Notes: generated from the letters alone by a model not told the origin. A stretch of 44,270 nucleotides of DNA from Candidatus Zixiibacteriota bacterium (GCA_026983835.1 JALSTH010000085.1:1-44270), one strand, 5' to 3'; counted from the stretch's first letter, positions 1 through 10,091 are shown. Translations and numbers: made by a program.

Positions 1-692
1 TGGAATTACAGAATATAGATGATCAATTACGCGAATTGGAGAATTCAAAGGTTTATCTTCCCGATATGATTTCCAATATCGAAAAGGAGCTTCAAAATTG
101 GAAAGAAAAATATGAAAAAGGTGTCGCCGATTATGAAGAATCTACCAGGGAAAAAAAGCGGTTGGAGTTGGAAATTGAAGTATTCAATTCCGAACTAAAG
201 AATTTCCAGCAACAAATGAAAGTAATAAAGACAAACAAAGAGTACGATGCCTTAACCGCCCAAATATCTTCCGTAAAAGAAAAAATAAATGAATACGAAG
301 AGAAACTGTTGGAAATAATGGAACAGTTGGATACCCTTGAGGAGGAGACAAAGGAAAACAAGAAAAGGTATGAGGAACTGAAAAATTCTAATAAGGAGGT
401 GTTAGCCGGTTTACAGCAACGAATAGAATCGATAGACACCAAAATGAAAATGAAACGCGATGAGCGGAAAGTTATCGAGAGCCGTATAACCAGAAGGATC
501 TTGAGCCACTACGAAAGGATAAGCAGCGGTAAGGGAGGAATGGCGGTAGTGACCGTCAGGAGGCACTCTTGCGGGGGATGTTTTAAGCAATTATCTCCCA
601 AAATGATGCAAGAGATAAAGCGAGGCGAAAGGATTATTACTTGTGATAGTTGCGGGCGAATTCTAATCTGGGCTGGAGATGAAAGCCAATAA
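1..692 (+). CDS. C4-type zinc-ribbon coiled-coil protein (CT398/DUF164-like), 5' partial
   Basis: The reading frame is open to the left edge, codons beginning at base 3, so the gene starts upstream. A TTG at 36 could be read as a start but has no ribosome binding site and the upstream codons continue the same heptad-like pattern. Most of the protein is a charged, Glu/Lys-rich coiled coil. The last ~50 residues carry two Cys pairs, CGGC and CDSC, about 30 residues apart, ending in GRILIW. This is the usual zinc-ribbon tail of the family, which is proposed to bind nucleic acid; the exact function is unknown. The stop lies 14 bases inside guaB, so the two genes are probably translationally coupled. 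Family assignment is confident, role is not. Confidence 0.85.
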   Translation, partial: ELQNIDDQLRELENSKVYLPDMISNIEKELQNWKEKYEKGVADYEESTREKKRLELEIEVFNSELKNFQQQMKVIKTNKEYDALTAQISSVKEKINEYEEKLLEIMEQLDTLEEETKENKKRYEELKNSNKEVLAGLQQRIESIDTKMKMKRDERKVIESRITRRILSHYERISSGKGGMAVVTVRRHSCGGCFKQLSPKMMQEIKRGERIITCDSCGRILIWAGDESQ

Positions 693-2151
693 CGAAAGAT
701 TTTCATACGAGGGGTTAACCTTCGACGATATCCTCCTAATTCCCTCATATTCGGAAATCCTCCCTCGGGATGTGGATATCACAACCCGTTTGACAAAGAA
801 TATCAAACTGAATATTCCCATTATATCAGCCGCTATGGATACCGTTACGGAATCAGCTTTGGCGATTGAGATAGCGCGTGAAGGGGGTATCGGTATAATC
901 CATAAAAATATGCCAATTGATAGGCAGGCATCCGAAGTCGATAAGGTCAAGCGCTCCGAAGCCGGTATGATTGTCGATCCGATTACCCTCCCGCCGACGG
1001 CGGAGATAAAAGATGCTCTTAATGTGATGGAAAAATATCATATATCAGGCGTCCCTATTACCGAGGGCAAGAAACTTGTCGGGATACTCACAAATCGGGA
1101 CCTCCGTTTCGAGAGCAATACCAATCGCTTTATTTCCGAAGTAATGACCAGAAAGAACCTAATCACCGCTCGAGAAGATGTTATTTTGGAAGAAGCGAAA
1201 GTATTACTTCATAAGCACCGTATAGAAAAACTACTTATAGTGGATGATAATGGTAATCTCAAAGGGATGATTACGGTTAAAGATATAATGAAACAAATCC
1301 AATACCCATATGCCGCCAAAGATAACAGGGGCAGATTGAGGGTTGGAGCCTCGGTGGGAGTAAGCGGCGATATAAAGGAAAGGGCGTCGGAGTTGATAGA
1401 AAACGGGGTCGATGTAATAGTGATTGATTCCTCTCACGGTCATTCCAAAGGGGTGATTGAAGCTCTAAAAAAAATAAAAGCTGACTTCCCCGATACGGAT
1501 ATTATCGCCGGAAATATCGCTACCGCCGAAGGCGCCAAGGCGCTTGTCGATAACGGCGCCGATGCGGTTAAAGTGGGAATAGGTCCCGGAACAATTTGTA
1601 CGACCCGCATTGTCACCGGAGCCGGGATGCCGCAGGTATCCGCAATCATCGAAGCTGTAAATGAAACCTCGAAAAGCGATATTCCGGTAGTAGCCGATGG
1701 CGGTATCCGTTATTCGGGGGACATCACCAAAGCTATCGCCGTGGGAGCCGAATCGGTAATGATCGGAAGTTTGTTTGCAGGAACCGAGGAGTCACCGGGC
1801 GAGACCGTCCTTTATAAAGGACGCACATTTAAGACCTACCGCGGGATGGGTTCGATAGATGCTATGAGCGAAGGTTCTCGGGATAGATATTTTCAGGAAA
1901 ACATCGCTGATAAGGGAAAATTAGTCCCTGAGGGGGTGGAAGGCAGAGTACCATATAAGGGACCATTATCCAAAACGGTTTTCCAACTCGTAGGTGGAAT
2001 AAGGGCAGGGATGGGATTATGCGGTTGTAAAAATATAACCGACCTGCGAACAAAAACAAAATTCGTCCGCATATCTTCTGCGGGCTTGGCGGAAAGCCAT
2101 CCCCACGATATCACCATATCAAAAGAAGCGCCCAATTACCAAAAAAAATAA
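679..2151 (+). CDS. guaB: IMP dehydrogenase
   Basis: Oxidises IMP to XMP with NAD+, the committed step of GMP synthesis, in the cytosol. The 490-residue length is standard. Residues 1-95 and 215-490 form the TIM barrel and ~100-210 hold a tandem CBS pair. The catalytic loop [13 protein letters not shown] has its Cys near residue 307. The NAD/IMP sites are visible as DGGIRYSGD and the flap as [13 protein letters not shown]. The ATG at 679 overlaps the preceding zinc-ribbon gene by 14 bases. The stop codon runs directly into a hairpin that terminates the convergent gene. No oddities in the active site. Confidence 0.98.
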   Translation: MKANNERFSYEGLTFDDILLIPSYSEILPRDVDITTRLTKNIKLNIPIISAAMDTVTESALAIEIAREGGIGIIHKNMPIDRQASEVDKVKRSEAGMIVDPITLPPTAEIKDALNVMEKYHISGVPITEGKKLVGILTNRDLRFESNTNRFISEVMTRKNLITAREDVILEEAKVLLHKHRIEKLLIVDDNGNLKGMITVKDIMKQIQYPYAAKDNRGRLRVGASVGVSGDIKERASELIENGVDVIVIDSSHGHSKGVIEALKKIKADFPDTDIIAGNIATAEGAKALVDNGADAVKVGIGPGTICTTRIVTGAGMPQVSAIIEAVNETSKSDIPVVADGGIRYSGDITKAIAVGAESVMIGSLFAGTEESPGETVLYKGRTFKTYRGMGSIDAMSEGSRDRYFQENIADKGKLVPEGVEGRVPYKGPLSKTVFQLVGGIRAGMGLCGCKNITDLRTKTKFVRISSAGLAESHPHDITISKEAPNYQKK

Positions 2152-2172
2152 AGGCGGTACAAAAACCGCCTT
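2141..2172 (-). terminator. Intrinsic terminator of the ferritin-like gene, overlapping the guaB stop
   Basis: An 8-bp perfect stem (AAGGCGGT 2151-2158 with ACCGCCTT 2165-2172, six-base loop) is followed, on the minus strand, by TATTTTTTTT. The T-tract is made by the A-rich last codons of guaB, so this is a canonical terminator for the minus-strand gene. On the plus strand the bases after the stem are not T-rich, so it is at best a weak guaB terminator. Confidence 0.8.
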
Positions 2173-2205
2173 ATGGAATTAAAAATAATAAAAGATGATA
2201 AAGAA

Positions 2206-2724
2206 TTATCCTTCCGTATGCCATCCCTCCAAGCGGTGAAACCATTCTTCCGGGTTTTCAAGATATGATAAGCTGTCGTCTATCATTTTGAAATGTCTTC
2301 TCTCCTCCTCCACCAAAAACTCAAAGAGCCTTTTAACATTTTCATCCGATGATTCCTCCGCGGCTTTACGGTAAAATTTTTCCCCATTTAACTCAAAATC
2401 GCGGGCGAATTTATAAGCATCCAAATCTTTTTTATCCGTGGGGGCTTTTTCATCCAGTCCTTCGAATAGTTTGGCTATCGCTTCATGCGCTTGCTTGATA
2501 TCGATATCACCTATCATCCTTTCGAAGTCCACCTTTTCGCCCGAGACCTCGGCTTCATAGAACTTCTTTATGCTTTCGATATGTTTCAATTCCTCAGCAG
2601 CGAGGAAACTAAACACATCCTTCGTCATCTTGTCGATAGATTTTTCAGCCGTCTTCAAGTAGAAATCGTATCCTTCCTTCTCCATTTCCAATGAAGCAGC
2701 CAATGCTTCCCGTTCAGTTTTCAT
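2206..2724 (-). CDS. Ferritin-like / rubrerythrin-family di-iron protein without rubredoxin domain
   Basis: A 172-residue, all-helical protein with two half-repeats, each showing the di-iron ligand pattern: an early Glu (EKEGYDFY; ELNGEKFY) and a later E-E-x-x-H (AAEELKHIE; VEEERRHFK). It ends in NPEEWFHRLEGW, typical of the rubrerythrin-like ferritin family. The C-terminal rubredoxin domain (paired CxxC) of classical rubrerythrin is absent. Expected role is iron or peroxide handling in the cytosol; the electron donor is not evident nearby. ATG is preceded by GAGGAAAG. It is monocistronic and convergent with guaB, with its own terminator. Family is sure; physiological role is inferred. Confidence 0.88.
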   Translation of the reverse strand: MKTEREALAASLEMEKEGYDFYLKTAEKSIDKMTKDVFSFLAAEELKHIESIKKFYEAEVSGEKVDFERMIGDIDIKQAHEAIAKLFEGLDEKAPTDKKDLDAYKFARDFELNGEKFYRKAAEESSDENVKRLFEFLVEEERRHFKMIDDSLSYLENPEEWFHRLEGWHTEG

Positions 2725-2847
2725 TCTTTCCTCTATTCCATCCTCAAATAAATGTCAAAAACCTTAACCAACAAATTCAATCGTCCACAATCAAATTCGG
2801 GGCTGTATTTACATTTAACCCATAAAGAATATAATTTGTTCACATTA

Positions 2848-3633
2848 TTAATCTTTTAAATCAATTTTTATCCGTTCGATAGAAAGACAGGAACCATCAC
2901 GGTGATCCAATTCCATAATAACGCCGGATAATTTAATGTCCTTTTCCGCGACCTTAAATTTCACGGGTGTGCCGGTTAGAAACCTCGCTATCGAAGCGGA
3001 ATATTCCATACCTATAACCGAGTGATAAGGACCGGTCATCCCGGCATCGGTAATAAAGCCGGTCTTATTCGGGAGAATCTGTTCATCGGCGGATTGGACA
3101 TGAGTATGGGTGCCGATTACCGCCCCGACTTTTCCATCGAGATAATAACCCATCGCCTGCTTTTCGGAGGTAGCTTCGGCGTGGAAATCGACAATAACCA
3201 CATTGGTCTTACGGCGTAATTCCGCAACCTCCCTATCAGCTATCCTAAAAGGACAGTCTATCGGAGTCATAAAAACTCTGCCCTGAAGGTTTAAAACACC
3301 AACCTTCTTGCCGCTTTTCGATTCAAAAACTCCGGAACCTTTCCCTTGAACCGACGGCGGGTAATTGGCAGGCCTAATTATATTTTTAAATTCCTCCAGC
3401 GCAGGATAAATATCCCTTCTATCCCAGAAATGGTTGCCGCCGGTTATGACATCGACACCATAAGAGAAAAAAGAAGAAGCGATATCTCTGTTTATTCCGA
3501 AACCGCCGGCGCTGTTTTCCCCGTTAGCGATGACAAAATCGATATCCTGCTGGCCTATAATCTCGGGCAGAAGTTTTTTGAGGGCTACTCTCCCGGGCTT
3601 GCCTATTATATCTCCAATAAATAAAACTCTCAA
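2848..3633 (-). CDS. ymdB: YmdB-type metallophosphoesterase (TIGR00282 family)
   Basis: A 261-residue calcineurin-like phosphoesterase. Metal-ligand motifs are clear: GDIIGKPGR near the N-terminus, NGENSAGGFG, GNHFWD, DFHAEATSEK and GTHTHVQSADEQIL. Characterised relatives hydrolyse 2',3'-cyclic nucleotides and influence biofilm and RNA decay; the substrate here is not shown. It lies 9 bases downstream of rny on the same strand, the common rny-ymdB pairing, so it is the last gene of that operon. Length and motifs are complete. Confidence 0.93.
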   Translation of the reverse strand: MRVLFIGDIIGKPGRVALKKLLPEIIGQQDIDFVIANGENSAGGFGINRDIASSFFSYGVDVITGGNHFWDRRDIYPALEEFKNIIRPANYPPSVQGKGSGVFESKSGKKVGVLNLQGRVFMTPIDCPFRIADREVAELRRKTNVVIVDFHAEATSEKQAMGYYLDGKVGAVIGTHTHVQSADEQILPNKTGFITDAGMTGPYHSVIGMEYSASIARFLTGTPVKFKVAEKDIKLSGVIMELDHRDGSCLSIERIKIDLKD

Positions 3634-3642
3634 AATCAGATC

Positions 3643-5205
3643 CTATTTGGCATAATCAACAGCTCGGGTTTCCCTGATCACCGTAACCTTAATTTGACCG
3701 GGATATTCCAATTCCGCCTGAATTTTACGGGCGATTTCGGAGGAGAGCTGTTCTGCGCCGAGATCATCGATATGTTCAGCTTCAACCATTACCCGAACTT
3801 CCCGTCCCGCTTGAATCGCATAAGCTTTTTCAACGCCCTTGAATGAATCAGCAAGCTCCTCCAATTTTTCCAATCTCTTAATATATCCTTCAAGGGTTTC
3901 TCTGCGGGCACCCGGACGAGCACCGGAAATGGCATCAGCCGCTTGAACCAAGACGGAATATGGAGTTTCCTGAGGTATATCCTCGTGATGGGAGGCGATT
4001 GCATTTAAAATAATCGGGCTTTCATTATATTTCGATATCAGCTTGACGCCTATTTGGGTATGCGTTCCCTCGGTATCCCTGTCGATAGCTTTACCAATAT
4101 CGTGAAGCAACCCGGCTCTCCGAGCAATGGCCGGATCCAATCCCAACTCAGCCGCCATTATCCCGGAAAGGAAAGAAACCTCTTTGGAATGTTGGAGCAC
4201 ATTCTGTCCATAGCTTGTGCGGAAATTGAGCTTGCCCAATAATTTGATAATATCGATATGCAATCCGTGAACACCGCAATCGAAACAAGCTTGTTCACCC
4301 AATTCGCGCACTATGATATCCATCTCTTTTTCGCATTTGGCTACAACCTCCTCGATCCTTGCGGGATGAATACGGCCATCGACAACCAACTTCTCCAAAG
4401 CCATACGAGCTATCTCCCGCCGTATAGAGTCATATCCGGATAAAATCACCGCCTCCGGCGTGTCATCGACAATTACATCTATACCGGTTGCAACCTCAAA
4501 AGCACGGATATTACGCCCTTCTCGACCGATTATCCTGCCTTTCATCTCATCCGATGGCAAATGAACCACAGAGACAGTCGATTCCGTAGCTTGATCCGCC
4601 GCACAACGCTGTATCGCCTGAATTATGATATTTCTCGCTTCCTTTTCGGCTGTCCTTTCGGCTTCCTCTTTTATGTCCTTAATAATCTGCACAGCTTCCG
4701 CCCGTGCCTCCTGCTCCAAATTCAATATCAACAGTTTTTTGGCTTCCTCCGCCGACATTCCGGCTATTCTCTCCAATTGCTCGTTTTGTTCCGCTATCAG
4801 TTTTTCCAATTCGGCATCACGGGCGTTTATCGCTTTCTCACGGGCAAAAATTATTTTTTCCCGATTTCTTATATCCCGTTCTTTTTTATTTAGAATATCG
4901 ACTTTTCGATCGAGATTTTCCTCCTTCTCCGAAAGCCGTTTTTCGATACGGCCAATATCTGACTTTCTGTTTTGGATTTCCCGTTCAAAATTCGCTTTCG
5001 CCTTAAACCACTCGTCCTTCGCCTCCAAAACAGCTTCTTTTTTCTTTATCTTCGCCTCTTTTTCCGCATCTTCTATCAAGCGGCGGGCGATCTCCTCCGA
5101 TCGCTTTATCTTGCGAGAACCGGCAATTTTAAGTATCAGCACGGCAACAATGATACCGACAATTAAGCCGATAATCCCGTAGATATACGCATCTATTTGC
5201 AACAT
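3643..5205 (-). CDS. rny: Ribonuclease Y
   Basis: Membrane-anchored endoribonuclease that starts mRNA decay. The 520-residue protein has an N-terminal membrane helix (residues ~8-28), a long charged coiled coil to ~200, a KH RNA-binding domain near 220-285 ([15 protein letters not shown]) and an HD domain with LLHDIGK near 370 and a later SHHED. The order and length match the family. ATG follows a GGAGG (ATGGAGGACCAAATAG before the start). It sits between zapA and ymdB. The zapA-rny gap of about 100 bases shows no clear promoter, so it is probably part of the upstream operon. Confidence 0.97.
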   Translation of the reverse strand: MLQIDAYIYGIIGLIVGIIVAVLILKIAGSRKIKRSEEIARRLIEDAEKEAKIKKKEAVLEAKDEWFKAKANFEREIQNRKSDIGRIEKRLSEKEENLDRKVDILNKKERDIRNREKIIFAREKAINARDAELEKLIAEQNEQLERIAGMSAEEAKKLLILNLEQEARAEAVQIIKDIKEEAERTAEKEARNIIIQAIQRCAADQATESTVSVVHLPSDEMKGRIIGREGRNIRAFEVATGIDVIVDDTPEAVILSGYDSIRREIARMALEKLVVDGRIHPARIEEVVAKCEKEMDIIVRELGEQACFDCGVHGLHIDIIKLLGKLNFRTSYGQNVLQHSKEVSFLSGIMAAELGLDPAIARRAGLLHDIGKAIDRDTEGTHTQIGVKLISKYNESPIILNAIASHHEDIPQETPYSVLVQAADAISGARPGARRETLEGYIKRLEKLEELADSFKGVEKAYAIQAGREVRVMVEAEHIDDLGAEQLSSEIARKIQAELEYPGQIKVTVIRETRAVDYAK

Positions 5206-5306
5206 CTATTTGGTCCTCCATTAAATCCCAAACAGAACCGTTTCAGTTACGGGATATTTTCCAGCGATTTTTAATAAGTCAGACTGTTTCTAAGGGGCAG
5301 GGAGAA

Positions 5307-5609
5307 TTATTCCCGGGAGATGATACATCGGTGCAATTGCTCATATAAAGATTCCAATTTCGCTCTTATTGCCGAAGCACTGTTCTCGGATTCGTTTCTT
5401 ACCTTAAACAATTCGTCAGCGATATGGAAGGCGGCCAATACCGCTACATTATTATGAGAACGATTCGTTAATCTTTCCGAAGCGGAACGCATCATCCTAT
5501 CGAGATAATCAGCTATCCGCATTATATACTCGGAATTTGCATCACCCTTAATTTTATAATCTTCACCGAAGATATTCACCTTCACCAATTTTCTCTTTTC
5601 CTCACCCAT
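5307..5609 (-). CDS. zapA: Cell division protein ZapA
   Basis: A 100-residue protein with the ZapA head (VKVNIFGEDYKIKGDANSEYIMRIADYLDRMM), then the conserved helical segment NVAVLAAFHIADELFKV and a C-terminal coiled coil. ZapA binds FtsZ and cross-links protofilaments at the division site. It follows a small coiled-coil gene by ~33 bases and precedes rny. A pheT-zapA-rny order is a recurrent arrangement in several phyla. Confidence 0.9.
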   Translation of the reverse strand: MGEEKRKLVKVNIFGEDYKIKGDANSEYIMRIADYLDRMMRSASERLTNRSHNNVAVLAAFHIADELFKVRNESENSASAIRAKLESLYEQLHRCIISRE

Positions 5610-5642
5610 AATTATAAAAAAATCGCTACATCAATAAGTCCG

Positions 5643-5930
5643 TTAACTATTTGACGGCTCTAATATTGAGAGTTTTCCAATAACCTGTTCTATTTTAGAT
5701 TTTATTATCGATTCTTTTTCAAGATATTCCGATCTCTCGGACTCCCGTTCAGATTTCAACCTTTCCAGTTCGGCTTTGAGGGAATGATATCTATCCCTCT
5801 CCTCATCCAATTGAGCATTCAAAACCTTAATCGTATTTTTCGCTTCCGAATTTTCCGCCCTAAGAGCTTCTATCAGCTCAACAGCCGATTGGACCTCCTT
5901 TTCCAATTTATCTAAAACTTCATAATCCAT
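5643..5930 (-). CDS. Small coiled-coil protein, ZapB-like
   Basis: About 95 residues of almost continuous heptad-type coiled coil, rich in Glu, Lys, Arg and Leu, with no other domain. The start is best placed at the ATG whose first base is 5930 (MDYEVLDKLEK), preceded by GGTGG about 11 bases away. A TTG six codons earlier lacks a binding site. The position between pheT and zapA, size and coil suggest a ZapB-like partner that bridges ZapA to the division apparatus. Sequence similarity to ZapB cannot be established by eye because coiled coils are low-complexity. Function is therefore inference from context. Confidence 0.7.
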   Translation of the reverse strand: MDYEVLDKLEKEVQSAVELIEALRAENSEAKNTIKVLNAQLDEERDRYHSLKAELERLKSERESERSEYLEKESIIKSKIEQVIGKLSILEPSNS

Positions 5931-5975
5931 AAAAACTAAATCCACCAAAACTAATTTAATATTATTTTAACCGAT

Positions 5976-8366
5976 TTACATTCGGAGGTCAAGCGGATAT
6001 TTACCTTTTAATTGCACTAATATGTAATTCATAGCCTTATCGACTTCCTCATCGGTCAGGGTTTTATCCTGATGGCGGAACCTAATGGATAATGCCACAC
6101 TTTTCTTCCCCTTCGGAACCTGTTTGCCGACATAAATATCGAAGAGCCTTACATCCTCCAAAAAATCGATTTTCAAATTCTTCACAAATTCAATCAGCTC
6201 ACCAACCAACACTTTGTCTTCAATTACCACAGCTAAATCTCTGTCGGAGTGCGGAAACTTAGGGGGTTCCTTAAAATGACCGTTCAATGATACTTTATCC
6301 GCCAACATATAAGCATCCAACATAATAACCCAAACAGGAATCTTAATGTTATATTTCAGGGCGACCTTTTCGGAAGTCTTTCCCAACCAACCGATTTCAA
6401 ATTTATTAAGAAATATACCCAGATTAAGTGTTTCATCCAAATATGGATTTTTAATCGGCTCGAATGACATATTACCGATATTATAATAACGGAAAAAGTC
6501 TTCCGCTATCCCCTTAATATCGAATATATCGACCTTCCTTTTAGTATTACCCCAATTAGGTTTTTGGGCTTCACCTACCCACCCCAAACCAAACATCAAC
6601 CTCTCATCAGGCAACTTACCCTTTCCCAATGAGGAAAATACCTTATCGATTTCAAAAATACCAATATCCGCAATACCCCTATTCAGATTATAGCTGATAT
6701 TGGTTAACAAAGTCCCCATTAAATTAGGGCGTAGAATCGCCGTATCTTCCGAGAGAGGATTGCTTATTACCACCGGCTCATATTTATAATCCAGTTTATC
6801 ATACTCTTTAGGATCATCCAAAACCCAATTTACGACCTCATTGAAACCGCACCCCACAAAATATTCCCGCATCAGATCCGATATTCTAAATGATTTCGGG
6901 GTAATAACCTCCATAGAACCGGAGAGCGTATCCCGCGATGGTATATTATCATATCCGTAAATTCGGGCTATCTCTTCGATTAAATCGACGGGACGGGTTA
7001 AATCGGGCCTAAAGGACGGAATTCCAAGCGATAGAGAATCCATATTCATTTTCTCAACTTCGATGTCCAAACCCCGTAGTATATCGCTTATCTGACGGGT
7101 ATTAAAAGAAGTTCCCAACAACTTATTTACATCTTCGGCTTTTAGATCGATTTTAACTTTCTCAAATTTACGGGGATAACAATCCGCAATCCCCTTTGAA
7201 ATCTCTCCTCCGGCAAGCTCGTTTATAAGCTGAGCGGCTCTATTAAGGGCGATGGTTAAATTCTCGCAATCGGCTCCCCTCTCAAACCTTTGCGATGATT
7301 CTGTCGAAAGTTTCAACGCTTTGGAGGTCTTGCGGATACGCACAGGATCGAAATATGCCGCTTCGAGGAGAATATCGATGGTCAAATCAGTTACTTCGGA
7401 ATTTTCCCCCCCCATAATACCACCCAACGCCACTGGTTTTTGCCCATCGGTAATCAAAACACTCCCCTTTGGTAAAGCCCTTTTAACTCCATCGAGGGTA
7501 ATAAAAATCTCCGATTCTTCCGCCCCGCGAACGACAACCTTTTTTTCATCGAATAAATTGAAATCGAAGGCATGCAACGGATGGCCATATTCCATCATAA
7601 CATAATTGGTAACATCAACAACATTGTTTATGGAACGAATACCTACCGATTGCAATCGAGCGACAAGCCAGAGAGGCGAAGGCTTTATATTAACACCCTT
7701 TATCACTCGGGCGGCATATCGGGGACAATCGTCGGGATTGGTGATATCGATGCTGACCTCCGCGGCGATATCCGACCCGCTTTCCTTCAAATCCAATTTC
7801 GGGGGAGGTAGAATACCGCCGCCCAACGCTTGCACTTCACGCGCTATTCCTCGATGGGATAAGCAGTCCGGACGATTGGGAGTAATCTCCAATTCCAAGA
7901 CGAAATCCTCGGAACCGAATAGCTCCCGCGCCGAGGTTCCCGTTCGTGTATCTTCAGGCAAAACAGCAATTCCGCTTGCATCCTCTCCAAGGTTCAACTC
8001 GGCATAAGAGCATATCATCCCAAAAGATTCCACCCCCCTCAATTTCGCCTTTTTGATTTTCATACCGTTCGGCAGTTTGGTTCCGATTTTCGCCAAAAGC
8101 ACTTTCTGTCCCTCAGCCACATTCGGCGCACCACATATTACGCTTACGGTTTCGGAACCATCGTAAACCTTGCACAAAGTAAGCTTATCCGCAGCGGGAT
8201 GTTTCTTCGCCTTCCGAACCTCACCGATTATAACCCCATCGAGATCGCCGCCGTATTTCTCGATCGCTTCCACTTCAGAACCGGACATAGTCAGCTTCTC
8301 GGCAAGTTCTTCCACCGACCAATTGAAATCCATAATCGATTTGAGCCAATTATAACTAATCTTCAT
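5976..8366 (-). CDS. pheT: Phenylalanyl-tRNA synthetase beta subunit
   Basis: The 796-residue beta subunit of the (alpha-beta)2 enzyme that charges tRNA-Phe. It has the tRNA-binding OB domain (residues ~40-150, VIIGEVRKAKKHPAADKLTLC), the B3/B4 editing region, B5 (~400-480), the pseudo-catalytic domain, and a C-terminal anticodon-binding ferredoxin-fold domain (~705-796, FPHSDRDLAVVIED). Length is normal. Its ATG begins one base after the pheS stop, indicating coupling with pheS. Confidence 0.97.
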   Translation of the reverse strand: MKISYNWLKSIMDFNWSVEELAEKLTMSGSEVEAIEKYGGDLDGVIIGEVRKAKKHPAADKLTLCKVYDGSETVSVICGAPNVAEGQKVLLAKIGTKLPNGMKIKKAKLRGVESFGMICSYAELNLGEDASGIAVLPEDTRTGTSARELFGSEDFVLELEITPNRPDCLSHRGIAREVQALGGGILPPPKLDLKESGSDIAAEVSIDITNPDDCPRYAARVIKGVNIKPSPLWLVARLQSVGIRSINNVVDVTNYVMMEYGHPLHAFDFNLFDEKKVVVRGAEESEIFITLDGVKRALPKGSVLITDGQKPVALGGIMGGENSEVTDLTIDILLEAAYFDPVRIRKTSKALKLSTESSQRFERGADCENLTIALNRAAQLINELAGGEISKGIADCYPRKFEKVKIDLKAEDVNKLLGTSFNTRQISDILRGLDIEVEKMNMDSLSLGIPSFRPDLTRPVDLIEEIARIYGYDNIPSRDTLSGSMEVITPKSFRISDLMREYFVGCGFNEVVNWVLDDPKEYDKLDYKYEPVVISNPLSEDTAILRPNLMGTLLTNISYNLNRGIADIGIFEIDKVFSSLGKGKLPDERLMFGLGWVGEAQKPNWGNTKRKVDIFDIKGIAEDFFRYYNIGNMSFEPIKNPYLDETLNLGIFLNKFEIGWLGKTSEKVALKYNIKIPVWVIMLDAYMLADKVSLNGHFKEPPKFPHSDRDLAVVIEDKVLVGELIEFVKNLKIDFLEDVRLFDIYVGKQVPKGKKSVALSIRFRHQDKTLTDEEVDKAMNYILVQLKGKYPLDLRM

Positions 8367-8367
8367 A

Positions 8368-9384
8368 TTAAAGCCCGCCCAAAACCCTTAAATCGTTGTC
8401 ATAGAGGTAACGGATATCGTTGATGCCATAACGCAACATCGTAATTCTATCGACACCCATCCCAAACGCATATCCGGAATACATTAAGGGGTCATAACCA
8501 ACATAGCCAAACACGGCGGGATCCACCATCCCAGCTCCGGAAATTTCCACCCAACCGGTATTTTTACAGGTGCGGCAACCCTTTCCCCCACAGATCATAC
8601 AGGAAAAATCATATTCGGCGGAGGGTTCGGTAAAAGGGAAGAAATGGGGCCGAAATCTGACCTTTATCCCCGAACCGAACATCCTTCGGGCAAAATTATT
8701 TATAACCCCCTTTAAGTCACCAAAAGTAACACCCTTATCGACATACAACCCTTCTGTCTGAAAGAAATTGGGGGAATGTGAAGCATCCGGGGTATCCTTG
8801 CGATAACATCTGCCCGGAGCGATAATCCGTACAGGCGGCTTTTGTTTCTCCATAACCCTTATCTGAACGGGGGAGGTATGGGTCCGCAGACAAATCCCTT
8901 TCGCCAAATAAAATGTGTCATTGATATCGCGAGCAGGATGGTCATCGGGAGTATTCAAGGCATCGAAGTTGTAATAGTCGGTCTCCACATCGGGACCCTC
9001 GGCAATAGAAAAACCGAGACTGCGGAAAATATCTATTATATCCTCGATAGTGCGCGTTATGGGATGTTTTTTCCCCAAATATCGGGAACGCCCGGGCAAA
9101 GTAAGATCAATAAAATCGCCCGATTTCAATCCCGATTTCAAGGCTTCAAGCTTCCGTCTGACAACCTCGTCCAATTCCGTTTTTAGTTTGTTGGCGGCAG
9201 CCCCTAATTTAGGCCTTTCCTCCAAGGGAACCGAAGGAAGTTCCCGCAAAAGCGAAGTTATAAGCCCTTTTCTACCAAGATATTTAACACGGAATTTCTC
9301 AACATCGGAAGATGTTTGCACCGATTCCAATGCGGAGAAGGCCTCATCCCGAAGCCCTTCCAGCTTAGCCAGCAGCGAACCCAT
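8368..9384 (-). CDS. pheS: Phenylalanyl-tRNA synthetase alpha subunit
   Basis: The 338-residue catalytic alpha subunit of class II PheRS. An N-terminal coiled coil (~1-85) is followed by the catalytic core with motif 2 (GRCYRKDTPDASHSPNFFQTEG), the FPFTEPSAEYDF stretch, and motif 3 (GFGMGVDR-type, here AFGMGVDRITML). A four-Cys knuckle, CMICGGKGCRTC, precedes the ligand loop, as in many bacterial PheS. It follows rplT by 12 bases in the thrS-infC-rpmI-rplT-pheST string. Confidence 0.97.
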   Translation of the reverse strand: MGSLLAKLEGLRDEAFSALESVQTSSDVEKFRVKYLGRKGLITSLLRELPSVPLEERPKLGAAANKLKTELDEVVRRKLEALKSGLKSGDFIDLTLPGRSRYLGKKHPITRTIEDIIDIFRSLGFSIAEGPDVETDYYNFDALNTPDDHPARDINDTFYLAKGICLRTHTSPVQIRVMEKQKPPVRIIAPGRCYRKDTPDASHSPNFFQTEGLYVDKGVTFGDLKGVINNFARRMFGSGIKVRFRPHFFPFTEPSAEYDFSCMICGGKGCRTCKNTGWVEISGAGMVDPAVFGYVGYDPLMYSGYAFGMGVDRITMLRYGINDIRYLYDNDLRVLGGL

Positions 9385-9396
9385 ATCTATTTCAAG

Positions 9397-9747
9397 TTAA
9401 ATCGGGTTTACTGATTCGACAAGAGCCTTGAAACCTTCGGGATCGGTAGCGGCGATATCCGCTAACATTTTACGGTCAAGTTTAATGTCGGCTTTCTTAA
9501 GCCGATCCATAAAAACACTGTAGGATAAACCGTGCAACCGACAGCCGGCATTGATTCGGATGATCCACAAACTACGGAAATCGCGTTTGCGCAAACGCCT
9601 ATGCTTGTAAGCATAAGCCCATCCTCGCTGGACCGTTTCTTTAGCGGTTCTATATAATTTGCTGCGGCCCCCGTAATTACCACGGGCGGCTTTCAATATC
9701 TTATTGCGGCGTCTTCTCGCCGCTACATTATTCTTTGCGCGAGACAT
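9397..9747 (-). CDS. rplT: 50S ribosomal protein L20
   Basis: 116 residues, highly basic N-terminus (SRAKNNVAARRRRNKILKAA) that threads into 23S rRNA, then the globular C-terminal half. The family length and the conserved RGNYGGRSKLYRTAKE region are intact. The start is preceded by CGGAGGAAC. In many bacteria L20 represses its own operon; a site for that is not identified here. Confidence 0.97.
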   Translation of the reverse strand: MSRAKNNVAARRRRNKILKAARGNYGGRSKLYRTAKETVQRGWAYAYKHRRLRKRDFRSLWIIRINAGCRLHGLSYSVFMDRLKKADIKLDRKMLADIAATDPEGFKALVESVNPI

Positions 9748-9810
9748 ATGTTCCTCCGATGGGCGAAAACAGCTTTGCCCAATTTATTAAAAAACCTTAC
9801 GGTAAATATC

Positions 9811-10005
9811 TTAATAAGGTATCAATTTATTTATGCGCTTTGCATCGGCATCGGAAACCAAAGTGCCTTTCCGCAAATTGCGTTTCCTCTTTGTGGTCTT
9901 TTTAGTTAATATGTGACTCTTATAAGCTTTATATCTTTTAATTTTTCCTTTGCCGGTTTTCTTAAATCTTTTTGCGGCGCTTCTGTTTGTTTTTAATTTA
10001 GGCAT
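9811..10005 (-). CDS. rpmI: 50S ribosomal protein L35
   Basis: A 64-residue, very basic protein with the L35 signature ([24 protein letters not shown]). The ATG is preceded by TTGGAGAACTA. It lies between infC and rplT, the standard order. A good sigma-70-type promoter is visible just upstream (10033-10060), so L35 and L20 can be made independently of thrS-infC. Confidence 0.97.
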   Translation of the reverse strand: MPKLKTNRSAAKRFKKTGKGKIKRYKAYKSHILTKKTTKRKRNLRKGTLVSDADAKRINKLIPY

Positions 10006-10032
10006 TAGTTCTCCAATCTATTTTGAATTGGA

Positions 10033-10060
10033 ATTATAACGAATTCTTATAAAAAAGCAA
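10033..10060 (-). promoter_or_regulatory. Internal sigma-70-type promoter before rpmI-rplT
   Basis: On the minus strand TTGCTT (10055-10060) and a perfect TATAAT (10033-10038) are separated by 16 bases in the infC-rpmI gap. The predicted start of transcription is about 20 bases before the rpmI ATG. An internal promoter between infC and the L35/L20 genes would allow ribosomal-protein output separate from thrS. Confidence 0.65.
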
Positions 10061-10091
10061 TATTATTTTTTAATTATTATTATCCAGCTCC

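Noticed and set aside
2206-2724. Full rubrerythrin
   Set aside because: No C-terminal rubredoxin Cys pairs.
2725-2790. Promoter with TTGACA (2753-2758) for the ferritin-like gene
   Set aside because: No acceptable -10 lies at 15-18 bases, so the hexamer alone is not enough.
4561-5182. Open frames opposite rny, up to 185 codons, on the plus strand
   Set aside because: They are Ser/Phe-rich mirror images of the Lys/Glu coiled coil of RNase Y, with no binding site or family resemblance.
5206-5306. 6S RNA next to zapA, a common linkage
   Set aside because: The gap is only ~100 bases and shows neither the long rod nor the central bubble.
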